A stretch of 64,000 nt of DNA from Dioscorea cayenensis subsp. rotundata (lineage: Eukaryota; Streptophyta; Magnoliopsida; Dioscoreales; Dioscoreaceae): NCBI RefSeq assembly GCF_009730915.1, contig NC_052489.1, positions 31,547,006-31,611,005 on the forward strand. Reading direction: 5' to 3'. The notes below the pieces were generated by a model that saw nothing but the letters and a program-made list of their open reading frames with translations, was not told the DNA's origin and did no database searches. The stretch's first letter is position 1. Each line of letters starts with the position of its first letter. A program made the position numbers and the translations under genes. Of the stretch, positions 1-10,464 are shown in pieces.

Positions 1-680
1 TTACAACAGCTTAGTTAGTTTGGCAAGTATAAAAGGAGTTCTTTATAAACCTTGTGACTTCGCCAGCCTCGTTGGTGAGTGTTTCAGTGCCAATTCTCCC
101 CACTACAATCTACATAACAAAAAAAAGGCCAAAAAAGAAAAGAAAAGATGATTATACAAAAGGAAGTTCCTGATGTCATAAAGATGAGAGTTGGAGACTC
201 TAATAGATTGATCAAAACAAAAACAAGAACCCTTTCCCACATTAAGCAGGGACAAAGACAGGTTCTTCTATCAAAAAAACCCTGACTCTACTGAGAAATA
301 TGGAGCCGCCAGATTCTAGTAAAAGAACTTTTCAACAGTAAATGAGACAGGGAAAAAAAATTTGTTAATTGGGCGGCATAATCTAAAATCCTTTAAGAGA
401 TTAGCTGCTTCGAGAAACAAACAATGGTTCTTAAGGGAAAAAAAAAAGGAGCAAGATATATACGAGAAACTGGTAGATGCTCATGCTGGCATCAATGGCG
501 ATCTTGCGACCGAAATAACTTTCGAACTTCTGCTCCTTCATGGCTTTGGGCGCATTATCCGCCAACAGCTTCGTCAAACCCTAGCATTAAAGAGAATCCA
601 GTTAAAAGAGTAAGAAAAGCGGAAGAAATCAAGAAGAAAAAAAAAATCAGAAGGTCCAAAACCCTAACCTTGATACCCAT
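1..680 (-). CDS. FEN1: Flap endonuclease 1, first three coding exons (gene continues off the left edge)
   Basis: FEN1 is the structure-specific nuclease that removes 5' flaps during Okazaki fragment maturation and long-patch base excision repair, working with PCNA in the nucleus. Three minus-strand coding exons are visible: 680-669 (MGIK), 580-464 (starts [17 protein letters not shown], ends [11 protein letters not shown]) and 109-51 ([19 protein letters not shown]). Each is bounded by GT/AG sites and the phases join. The N-terminal Met-Gly-Ile-Lys-Gly start and the Asp of AIDASMS (a metal ligand in the family's N nuclease domain) are diagnostic. About 63 residues of a protein of roughly 380 are present; the rest lies left of position 1. 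A very short first coding exon of four codons is a neat fit to the conserved start. The third exon differs from the consensus I remember at a few places, so a second FEN1 paralogue is possible. Confidence 0.93.
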
Positions 681-790
681 GCTGACACAGAGATGAAACT
701 CAGAAACAGAGAAAAGAGAGCGCGAGAATGGCCGAGAAAGAGAGAGGGAATCAATACTCAATAGAGAAAAACTTGGTTATGGGCTGGGCC
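659..790 (-). promoter_or_regulatory. Site II elements and telo-box at the FEN1 5' end
   Basis: Two overlapping site II motifs (TGGGCT at 780-785 and TGGGCC at 785-790, plus-strand reading) lie about 100 bp upstream of the FEN1 start codon, and a telo-box (AAACCCTAA, 659-667) sits in the first intron. Site II motifs bound by TCP factors combined with telo-boxes are known from plant PCNA and other proliferation genes, so the arrangement suits a replication gene. The motif match is direct; the function is inferred. Confidence 0.5.
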
Positions 791-1277
791 ACATAGACAT
801 ACAGAAGCAACCCGAACCCGTATTAGCGTTGGTACTGTTTACATAGACTCATCCGGGTTTGGGGTCGGAATGGAGTAGTTGCTTTCTTTCTATAGTGTAT
901 TTGATTAAGGAGATATTTAGAATGTCAAAACTGTCATGATATTCATTCTTTAATTTATGCATATATAAAAGAATATCTATTTATAAAAATTATAAATAAT
1001 ATATAATTAAGAAATAAAGCATTTCAAAGTTATAAATAAAATCAGGGTAATCAATTTTTTTATGTTGTTTTTTAATCAATAATTAATTAATATGGATGAA
1101 TCACATGAAATGAAATGATGGTTTCCTAAGTGTAAAATCCTCCATTGCTCAAATATAATAGTCCCTATAAATGATGTTTTTTTTTTTACTTCAATTAACT
1201 AACCGGAATATTAGGGTTTTTTTTTATATATTGGTTTTCTATATCAATATCTTCAATAGTCAAAAACCAAACCATAA

Positions 1278-2063
1278 GATTAATGTCTTCAACTGGCTAG
1301 CGTGGAATGATCGAATTCTCACCCTTGAGAATTTAGAAAAGCGTAGATGCAACAAACTCCCTACGGCTACTTGCGTTTTATGTCATGCTGGCGTGGAAAC
1401 GGTTGATCATCTCTTCCTGCATTGTGAATTTACAAAGCAAGTGTGGAGTCATTATGTGGAGATTCTGCGACTCCCGGAACCCCCCAGTTCCATGAGTTTG
1501 GTCTGGGGTTCTTGGAGGTATTCAATTAGACCTGCATGTAGGGATATGGGGGATCTTGTGGTTAAGGCTGTTGTGTGGAATATTTGGATTGCTAAAAATG
1601 ATTGCATTTTCAATTCTACTTGCTTGTCTGCACATGCTCTTATGCTTAAAATTGATCGTATCTCTGTTGGCGTGGTTCTCTGCATTGCAGGAGGGACCTA
1701 GAGCGAAGTTGATGGAGTCTTGTGATGCCATCAGTCGCGATCTGGACTTTCTTTCGGCTCGCGGTGAGGTAGCTAGCAGGATTCTTCCCCCTAACGAGAA
1801 TGGAGGAGATATTCCTTCTGAGGAGACACAGATGCAATCCACGGGCTAGTTGGCTGCTCTCTCCAGGCGCGTTGTGTCGGCCTGTTTTTTTCGTTGTGTT
1901 GTCCTGATTTCTCTTTTGGTTCTGTCCTATATTGGTTTCTTGTGCCACTTCTTGTGGTTTGTTCGGTTTCGTTTTTGTCCTACAGTTGTATGTATGACGC
2001 TGTGGGGTGCTTTTTTTGTACTTGCTTCTGCTTCTTTTTAATTGAAGTGGTTTATCCACCTTT
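1278..2063 (+). mobile_element. 5'-truncated LINE with 18-bp target-site duplication
   Basis: The insert encodes the tail of a LINE ORF2: a zf-RVT-type zinc-binding region (NWLAWNDRILTLENLEKRRC, then CVLC and DHLFLHC) and the later VVWNIWIAKNDCIF block, ending with a frame change near 1690. The same peptide pattern occurs in the LINE at 34.5 kb. The sequence ends with the hairpin GTGGTTTATCCAC (2047-2059) and a short CTTTTCAAAAA tail. It is flanked by a perfect 18-bp direct repeat, TCAAAAACCAAACCATAA, at 1260-1277 and 2064-2081, the hallmark of target-primed reverse transcription. The exact 3' boundary is blurred because the tail and the duplication share A residues. Confidence 0.9.
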
Positions 2064-2491
2064 TCAAAAACCAAACCATAATCTCACTTGTGTGTGTATA
2101 TGTATACATAGAGGATGTTTGGATAATTTCCGTCTTGTATGGGACGCATTTAGTTAGCATATTAGTCTTTATTAATTTAAATAATTATAATAATAGCTAT
2201 CAATAAATTATAATTTTAATATAAAAATTAAAAATTATTTATATGTAAGATCTTATGGGATAATAAACATATTTGTCATGCGCTACAGTATCCACTCCAT
2301 GTGCATTACCTTCTAGGTTTTTATAATTGCAATAAACATTACCTCACAAAGAGATGTCAAAAGATTAAGGATTTAATAACCGGATCGATCGGTGAACCGA
2401 TTCGCAGTTCAATCGCCGCCCGGTTCAATAATTTTTATTATTTTTTATTTTTTAAAATAAATAAAAATTATAAAAAATCATTAAATTATAA

Positions 2492-2726
2492 GGTAGTATT
2501 TGTTTCAAAGGATTTGGAGTTACATGTAACTCCAAATCCCTTACCTTTTTAAAATCCGGTGTTTGTTTTGATGTATTTCATTTTTCATGTGTTTTTGAAA
2601 TCACATCATTAAGGGATTTTGGTTTACGGCCAAAATGACCGTAAAACTAAATCCCAGGAGTTCAAAACCATTATATATGCATATGTATATATACATACAT
2701 ATATATACATATACAAAAATCTATAC

Positions 2727-2757
<31 letters not shown>

Positions 2758-3271
2758 TATACATATACACATACACATACATATATATATATTTATATAT
2801 ACATACATGTATATACATTCCCTAGATATATCTATATATAGTATGTTTACATGTATAAATACACATACATATACATACATGTATGTATATACATTCCCTA
2901 GATATACCTATATATTGTATGTTTACATATATAAAAACACATATATAGGTATATATATAAATATATATGTATATACACACAAATATACACATATACTTAT
3001 ACTTATACATGTATATATACTCATATACATATATGTATATATATGCATATATGCATATACACAGACATATACATACACTTATACACATGTTTTCCAATTT
3101 CAGATTTACAAATTCTTCCAAACAAACATAAAATCTTATAATACAGTAATTCCAGTTACATCCAACCAAACACAAGATTTAACTGCACTGTATTTTGAAA
3201 GCGAAGTATTTCCAGTTACATTGTAACTAGAAATCCACTGCATTTAGAATTACATCCAACCAAACGCTACC
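2492..3271. mobile_element. Tourist-like (PIF/Harbinger) MITE with TAA target duplication
   Basis: Terminal inverted repeats start GGTAGTATTTGTTT on the left and, inverted from the right, GGTAGCGTTTGGTT. A TAA trinucleotide flanks both sides (2489-2491 and 3272-3274). The 3-bp TAA duplication with this terminal style is characteristic of PIF/Harbinger-derived MITEs. The centre (about 2674-3085) is an expanded ATAC/ATAT/ACAT microsatellite, which explains the low-complexity reading frames rich in Y, I and T here. The left arm carries a perfect 30-bp palindrome (2510-2539). Confidence 0.8.
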
Positions 3272-3609
3272 TAAGAAAAATTCAGAAAAATAAGAAAAAA
3301 TGGGAAAATAAATATAAATTTAATAAATGTATCTATGAAATTATAATTTTATTATTTTTAAAAACTCATTTGCCAAGTATTTTTGTTTCCAAAAAAAATT
3401 CTAGAGCATTGTTTTATCTCTTGATTTATGTTTATGTAGAAAAAAAGAGAAAAATTTTAATTTTAATAAAAGCTTGATCCTATTCTACTCGGATTAAAAA
3501 TTTAAATTTAAGTTTAAATAAAATTTGATTTTTTATGGATAATGATCCCTGTTTATCTATATATAAAAAAAAGTTAATTAAAAGTTAGAGCTTATCCCTC
3601 GGATAAAAA

Positions 3610-4241
3610 TGTTGGGTATTGGGCTCCCGTCCTATGTGGAGAAAAGCCCAAATGGTCCAAGCCCATTAGGGTTCACTTTATTAAGTGTTTTCCATCATAT
3701 TAGGGTTAAGAGAGTGAAGAATCGGGGATATAGCCGCAGCAGATAAAACAGCGATTTTCGCAGGGGTTCGGATTTGGCGAGGCGAAAGAAATTCAAGTCT
3801 GGTGTTTGGAGGGTCAAACGATGTCCGATTGAGCTGAAATTTGGTGGGCACGTTCGGGACTTGCAGAGCTTGATTTCCACCGAGACGGTTTTGTGATTTG
3901 GCTTCTCCTAGCTCAAGATATGAGGGTCGAATGAAGGCTATAAAATATTGCTTTTGTTTCTAATATAAACTTGTTTTAGCTATTGTTTTGGTCAAGTTGT
4001 ATTTTTTTATTTATGCTCATTCTTGAGACTCTCTTGTACTCGAATTTGATCATAGTGGAGCTTTGGATTGGTCAAGATTGACCCGTGGTTTTTCACCCTT
4101 GATTAAAGGGTTTTTCACGTAAAATTTGGTGTCTTGTGTGATTGCAATTTTGAGTCTTCTTAGGTTGCTCTCCTTCATCTACAGAAAGCTTGGGGATTGT
4201 TTATTTGTTTACAATCTATTGAGATTGTTGCTTAATTCCCA
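3610..4241 (+). mobile_element. Probable solo LTR, Copia-like
   Basis: A 632-bp block begins TGTTGGGTATTGGG and ends AATTCCCA, giving TG...CA termini with short inverted ends. It contains GTGGAGCTTTGG and then CACGTAAAATTTGGTGTC, a motif order familiar from plant Copia/TRIM LTRs. A diverged relative starts at 30376 with almost the same first 40 bp (TCCTATGTGGAGAAA). No internal retrotransposon region adjoins it, so a solo LTR is the simplest reading. The flanks are A-runs, so a 5-bp target duplication cannot be verified. Confidence 0.6.
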
Positions 4242-4710
4242 TAAAAAAAAATATTAAAATTGAGTTTTATATAAAAATTTGATTCTATTCTAATTGATAA
4301 TGATGCTGAAAGAAAAAAATATTTTTAAAAAATATGTATATAAAAGCCCTGTACCGGATATAAAGATAAAAAAAATATATATTTTAAATTTTTAAATAAA
4401 AATCATGAGAAAAAAAGCTGGATCATAAGAAGAAAAAAAACAAAAGGCTGGAGAATAAAGGGATCTATGTGCATCTTGTTCTTTGATGGTGGGACCGGGG
4501 GGAGAGAATGGATGCTCGTGATTTATCCTTCATGTGCATCTCTGCATCTCCTTTCCTTGATGGTGGGACCCGGAAATTTTTTTTCATATAAAAAAATCAT
4601 GATAAATAGGCCGGTCAAACCGGTTCAAATTATATGAGTGAATCGGACTGGCGGCAGATTCTCGATTGAACCGGTCGGTCCGATCCAATTTTTAAAACCT
4701 TGCAAAAGAC

Positions 4711-5217
4711 ATAAATATGATGGTGCTCTAGTTAGTATGGATTAACGACCATTAAAATTTTATTAACATTGTTTTATTATATTAAATATAAATATAATAA
4801 TTTATGCTTTATATTATAAAAATACTTTTAAAATTCACTAGCGGAATTCTATCCAAAAACATATGAAACACAATCCAGAAATTTTATCTTCTAAAAAAAA
4901 GTGATTCTACAAAAGTGATAGATGACAACCACAAACCTTTGTCTATGCATTATATAATCCAACATATTCATATAAGTAATATAACTCCTATCAAGCATCA
5001 TTAGTTAACAACATTAAAATAATATAGTTATGTGTTACACATAAATTTAATAACACATTATATAATAAGAGCCTTTCGTAGCAAAATAAAAAATTTCAAT
5101 TATATATACTTGGAATAAGAGTTTAGTAGTGGTCCATTCAATAATTACCAACTACAAATACCCATCACCAAGGGTGTGTATGATATACAAACAAGATTGG
5201 ATTATAGTATAAATTGG
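4711..5217. other. AT-rich intergenic stretch, nothing recognised
   Basis: No coding exon, repeat terminus or RNA gene is recognisable between the hAT-type element and the LINE remnant. The sequence is AT-rich with stop codons in all frames. Confidence 0.5.
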
Positions 5218-5748
5218 TTTTTTTTATTGAAAGCAATAGAAAAACCATATGTTCAGTGCAAAACAGGTAAACCAAGTACAAAAAACCAAAACAAACAACT
5301 AACAAAAATACAACAAAGAAAGGGATCGGGTCATCAGAAACAGAGTTGTTTATCCTAAATGGGCACCATCAAGGGAAGGGACGTCTAGCTCACTTGCCGA
5401 AACTAGCAGTCCATGGGGATCGAGAATCCTTGAACACACAAAAACAAGACTGTGCTTCATCTTAGGGAGGGGCTCCTCGAGATGGGATCTGACCGATTCA
5501 GAGGCTGCAATAAACTAAGTAATGAGCATGTGGTCAATTTTACAAATAATAGAGAGCTCATCTAAATATTCAAAAAAAAAAATGTGTCTATTGCGCTCAG
5601 CCCAAATAGCCCAACAAATAGCTCTAATAAGGAGAAACCCTAGGAGTTTAGAAGTAAGAGCCCCTTTCACTCCCCAAGAAGTCCAAGCCTCCATCAAGGA
5701 GTTAGGAATCGCTCACAGAAAAAAAGTGCTACATAGTGTGCCCAGATC

Positions 5749-5917
5749 TAAGGGTGGTAATGAGGCGGGGTCCACGATCCCCACGGGGACCCAACCGGAC
5801 AAGGATGGGGATTCCCCGAATCCTTCCCCCATGGGGGCGGGGACCAATCCATCCCCGTTTCCTAAATGGGGATGGGGACGGGGAATGCTCTCCTCGCCCC
5901 GTGGGGATCCCGACCCG

Positions 5918-5964
<47 letters not shown>

Positions 5965-6343
5965 GTGTATGCATGTATAATTTTTCCAACATTAAAAAAT
6001 TCAATGGCCTAGGTAATAATATAAAAAACTCTAATTTTAATTTAATTGTACTAATCACATAAACTATTTAATTTTAACTAATAACAATTAAAATTAGATA
6101 TAATAGCCCTATGTTAAGTAGTTTTGATCTTATCATAATTTTATGTATATATTTATGTAAAGTTGTTTTTATGTTCCAATATGTAATAATTTTTTTACAA
6201 AATCCCCGTGGGGATCTCCGCAGGGAGGGAATCCCCGCGGGGATGTGGTTGGGGATGGGGAAGAGAATTCCCCTCGTTAGGGAATTGGGGACGGGGACGG
6301 GGAGGGGCATCCCCGCCTCCGCCCTGCCCCGTTACCACCCCTA
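5749..6343. mobile_element. GC-rich hAT MITE with 8-bp target duplication
   Basis: Terminal inverted repeats TAAGGGTGGTAA (left) and TAGGGGTGGTAA (right, inverted) bound a 595-bp element flanked by the perfect 8-bp duplication CCCAGATC (5741-5748 and 6344-6351). The TA-R-GGGTGG terminus and 8-bp duplication fit the hAT superfamily. Both arms are packed with GGGGAT/ATCCCC and GGGGACGGGG repeats, and the AT-rich centre contains a (TA)n tract at about 5920-5960. It lies inside the old LINE and has no coding capacity. Confidence 0.88.
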
Positions 6344-6412
6344 CCCAGATCCTACCAGAAAATAGATAACTCAATAAGAGATGTATTGTCCCTTCCTCAA
6401 CATCATTGCAGA

Positions 6413-6825
6413 TAGAGATGGGCACGGGCCGGTTAGCAGGCCCGACGAGCCCGACCAGCCCGGGTTGCGGTTCACCCGACCCATCGACCCGGACCCGGCC
6501 CGGTGGGTATAGAACCCGTCGGGCCGGGTGGCCCTTTCCGACCCGGCGGGTCCAGGTCACGAAAGCCGGGCCCGGAACGGCCCGGCTTCCATGTTCGACC
6601 CGACGGGCTGGCCCACTCAATAAAAATTTAAAAAAATTCGAGAAAAAATAAAAATTCAAAAAGGGTTGGGCCGTGGCACGGGCCGGATCTAGCTCGGGTC
6701 ACGAGTTGGGCTACCCAGTGATCGGCCCGTCTCTATGACAGGGCGGGAGTTACGGGTTGTTGGCTCGGCCCTCCGGGTCAGTGACCCGGCGGGCCTGGTT
6801 GCCGGACGGCCCGTGCCCACCTCTA
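6413..6825. mobile_element. Second GC-rich hAT MITE with 8-bp target duplication
   Basis: Terminal inverted repeats TAGAGATGGGCACGGGCC (left) and TAGAGGTGGGCACGGGCC (right, inverted) bound a 413-bp element flanked by the perfect duplication ATTGCAGA (6405-6412 and 6826-6833). The body is dominated by GGGCCGG/CCCGAC repeats. The family differs from the neighbour at 5749 but shares its TAG-purine-GTGGG style of terminus. It sits in the same old LINE. Confidence 0.88.
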
Positions 6826-8106
6826 ATTGCAGAGGGCGTAGGTGCTAGTGGAGATTCTATTACATCTTCGCCTAGCCAAGTTTTTGTGAGTTAAAATCTT
6901 ATTGTGTAGGGCCAGCTAGACTTTCACTTTGAGAGGATAGGGCCATTCCATAGGGTTTTACCGATGGCGCAACAAGTCCAACTATCTTTGAGAAAAGAGT
7001 AAAAATTTAACAGAGAAACCCTTGTGATTCCATCTCCAGGTCTTGACATCCCTACCTTGTGATAATTCATTAAACAAAGATAACCACAACGGTAAAAGCT
7101 ATGAGAGGATCGAGTTAGAAGTAGATTGTAAAAAATTCTCTACCTATCTAAGAGGATCATGACGTCTAGCTTAGAGGTCAGGCCATTTATCTTTTAACAT
7201 GCAACCTTCCAACCAACGGTCTGACCAAAACGAGATATCTTCCCCATCCTTGATAGTAGACTCAATGCTAGCAACGAAAGCAGCTCTGCACTTAAACAAG
7301 CTTTTCCAGAAGAAAGATTTTTTCTTAGGAGTTGAGTGCAATAATGTAATCAAACCACCGCTAGGCATATAGTTGAAAACAATGATTTCGGACCAAACAG
7401 GGTTGTTATAGCTCTAGAATTTCCACCACCATTTACCCAAAAGAGTTAGATTGAAATCTGCTAGATTAAGAATACCCCAACCTCCTTGATCTTTGGACTT
7501 GCAAATATGGGACTAAGCCGATAACCGGCATTTGGGTTTGAGGATATCACAACTACTCTAGAGAAAATCACACCGAACTATATCAATCTCCCTTTGCACC
7601 CATTTGGGTAACTCAAACACAAACATCTAGGAAGTGGGCAATGCAAATAAAACAAAGTTGATCAAAACAATGCATCCCCCCAGTGATAGAATTAGAGTTT
7701 TCCAGGTGAAGAGGCGATTGCTAATAGCAAGAGTAAGCTTGGTCCAATCTTGTTTTCTAGGTTGATTGCCTAAGAGCAGGACACCAAGATAGATCAATAG
7801 TAGTTGGCTCGCCAAACAGTTTAGCATAGAGGTTTCCACCTCTGTAGGGGGAATACCTTGGGATGCCCAGTAAAGACAGACTTTTTTTAAAAAAAAATTA
7901 ACCGCCAATCCCGATAATCCTTCAAAGTTAAGCAGAATATACTTTAGGATTCTCATGTTTTCCAATCCCCCGGTTGTGATCAGCAAAAAGGTCGTCTTCA
8001 TATTAAAGGTGACACATATTGCAAATGAACCTAGGGGAGCCTTGAAAGGATTAGAAGAAAGCATAGCACAATCAAATACACGTAAAATGGTTTTTAAGTA
8101 AAGCAT

Positions 8107-10341
8107 AGCGCCATGATTTTTTTAACCAAATACATGGTTAAAGTTGTTAAACAAATTCCATGAGGCACAGAACAATAAAAACAAAATTTAATTGCTTCAA
8201 CTTAAAATTAAAAAAATTACAATACTACCTTGCAGTGTTTTTAAGAATAAAATTATATAGTTTATATATAAACAAACAAATTTTGTGAAATTTTTTTATG
8301 GAAAAATCAGATTTCTTATTTTAAAATTTTTAGTAATTAAACATCAATCAATATATTTTGACAATTAAAAAACATAATTATGAATTAATAATCTTATTAA
8401 CCGTTGAAAAAAAATCCGTGAATATAAAATGGCAAAAAATTTATAAAATATTTTATTTGAATTTTTAATATGAAACAAATATTGAACAGTATAAAGTATA
8501 AGGGTTTTCTAGTTATTTCATAACTTTTGTAAAATTTTTATCCAATTCTTGTAAGAATATTATGAGAAACAACAAATAAAAAAATACTGAATATCAAATA
8601 TAAAACAGTTTAAGGACTTGCTTTGTACCTTAACCACTTTGTAGTGTATTGCATTGCTTATGTTATATTTATATACAAATCAAATGGACCATAAACATTT
8701 CCACTCTAGCAGAGATGACACCAAACTCTATATGTAACAATATAATAAGTGACAACCAACAATAAACATGAAATTATATTTTATATGGTAAATTATGAAT
8801 TATTTTAAAATTAAAATTTGAAAGATCAAAAAATTATGTTTTACTTTAGTTTAATGTTCCATATCATTAATTTCATTTTTTTATCCAATGGAATCCAAAA
8901 ATTAAATTTGCTATCATGAATTCTATTCGAATAATATAACACCCATAACTATAGACATAATTAAATAAATTTTATTTTATTATTAAATAATAATCAAAAC
9001 TAGTTTGCAGGACGTGTTAGTTTTTCGTAAATATGCCTTTCCATCACAGGTTGAAACATAAATTTAACATTGGCCTTAATGACGTTGATGATGGGATTTC
9101 CCTATGTCCGTTGGCATTTGAAGGGTCAATATTTGATATGGATAGATTTTCTAGTTAAATTGTTATTAGTTGCTATGTTCACAGCTGCTAAGACGAAATT
9201 GTTAATTTTTTTTAAATTTTTATTGAATAAAAAAACTTTTAATCATGTTGATTTTTTTTTCAAGTAACATGCATACACAATTTAAGAGAAGTTAGGTACA
9301 TGTACAAACATATGTTATCTTTAAAATAAACACCACATACAAAAGATCTTAATACCAGTCAATTATATTAATTTTTAATTCAATTTTTGTTTGATTATAT
9401 TCAGAAAGTAAAAAGAAAAAATCATAAAAGTTCAATTCTTGAAAAGAACATAGAATTTTAACTGAAAAAAAAAAGAATTAGAAGAACCCATAGATAAAAT
9501 TCAGACTTTCGAAACTAAAAGAGAATTTAAAATAGATGTATAATCTACTCCGAGAGCATTTCAAGGAACAATTTTTAATTTTTTTAAATATTTAAGTTTT
9601 TATTTATATTTATATAATATTGATAATTAAAAAATATTAATTACACATAATTATTTATGATAGGAGTTGCCTAATAGCTAGTATTAATTTATTATTTAGT
9701 AATTTTTTATTAAATTCAAAAAGTAAAAAATAAAAAATAAAAAATTGGTGTTCAAATTATAAAAGAACATGAAATTTAACTGAAAAAAACATAGAATTAG
9801 GAGAACCATGGGTAAAAACCGTAAAATTCGGACTTATGAAACTAATTAAAAGAGAATTTAATGAAGACGTTCATCTCTGATTTCCCAGCCATTGCTTATT
9901 TTCTTGTGAAACAAAAATACCACCATTCACGGCGCTTCTCGAGGCACTTATATGAGCATTTTGTTTTGTGTTTTTTTGCAATGGCGTCATTGCATATCGT
10001 CTTATTTTGGCTTTAGCTTTGGCAATGAACTCGCTGCCATAAAAGATAAAACAAGCACTTCGCTTGAGTATTTATTTATAATACTACATTTATTTATGTT
10101 CGTAGAACATATAATTAATTTTATCTTTAATGTGTGACATGGGAAAACGTGAGAACTTCGTAGTCAAGCGTGAGATTGTGAGAAAGACTATGGGCATGGA
10201 TACAAATGAACCATGCCAGTAGTCAGAAGGGTAGAGGGGCTATCCATCGTTAGATCCAATGCTTTTGACGGTCGCAACGATGCCACACCCTCTACCTCTA
10301 ATTAAGGACCCCCACCTTTGGTTCCCCATGATCCTCATTTG
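8107..10341. repeat. AT-rich intergenic region with a diverged direct repeat
   Basis: No gene is recognised. A diverged direct repeat of about 150 bp is visible at roughly 9403-9540 and 9711-9870; shared strings include AAAGAACAT, TTTAACTGAAAAAA, AGAATTAG and AGAGAATTTAA. No terminal structure defines its class. The rest is AT-rich with no open exon I would defend. Confidence 0.45.
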
Positions 10342-10349
10342 TATATAAA
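10342..10349 (+). promoter_or_regulatory. TATA box of the NPF transporter gene
   Basis: TATATAAA lies 116 bp upstream of the NPF start codon in a locally less AT-rich context, a plausible spacing for a TATA box plus a 5' leader of about 85 nt. The transcription start is not observed. Confidence 0.5.
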
Positions 10350-10464
10350 CCCTCCTCATTGGACAGGGCCAGCCTCCCCAGTACACATTCACTTTGCATT
10401 GGATTCTGAATCCTGATAAAGTGTTCCAAGGACTTGATTTCATATATAGATCTCGTATTAATTA

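Larger units (their letters stand above)
2366..4702. mobile_element. hAT-type element, host of two later insertions
   Basis: The left end (TAAGGATTTAATAACCGG) and the inverted right end (CAAGGTTTTAAAAATTGG) form imperfect terminal inverted repeats, followed on both sides by CCGGTT/GACCGG-rich subterminal sequence of a kind common in plant hAT MITEs. An 8-bp target duplication with one mismatch flanks it: CAAAAGAT at 2358-2365 and CAAAAGAC at 4703-4710. The interior is occupied by a Tourist-like MITE (2492-3271) and a probable solo LTR (3610-4241), so the original element was only about 0.9 kb. No transposase is visible. The mismatch and the later insertions suggest it is old. Confidence 0.75.
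5218..8106 (-). mobile_element. Old degenerate LINE remnant (ORF2 3' part)
   Basis: Reading the minus strand from 8106 downwards gives the end of a LINE reverse transcriptase (DWTKLTLAISNRLFTWK, then LSLGGCIVLINFVLFALP). Next, at 7620-7380, come LPKWVQREIDIVRCDF and QGGWGILNLADFNLTLLGKW with internal stops, then KDGEDISFWSDRWLEG near 7200-7260, and finally IRAICWAIWAERNRHIFF near 5570-5640. The order matches ORF2 of the LINE at 34.5 kb. Many stops and frame changes show it is old. It is interrupted by two hAT MITEs (5749-6343 and 6413-6825). An A-run on the minus strand near 5219-5227 may be the 3' end; no target duplication was recognised. Confidence 0.8.

Noticed and set aside
2619-3226. 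Several overlapping ORFs rich in Tyr, Ile and Thr on both strands
   Set aside because: They are translations of an ATAC/ATAT microsatellite inside a MITE, not genes.
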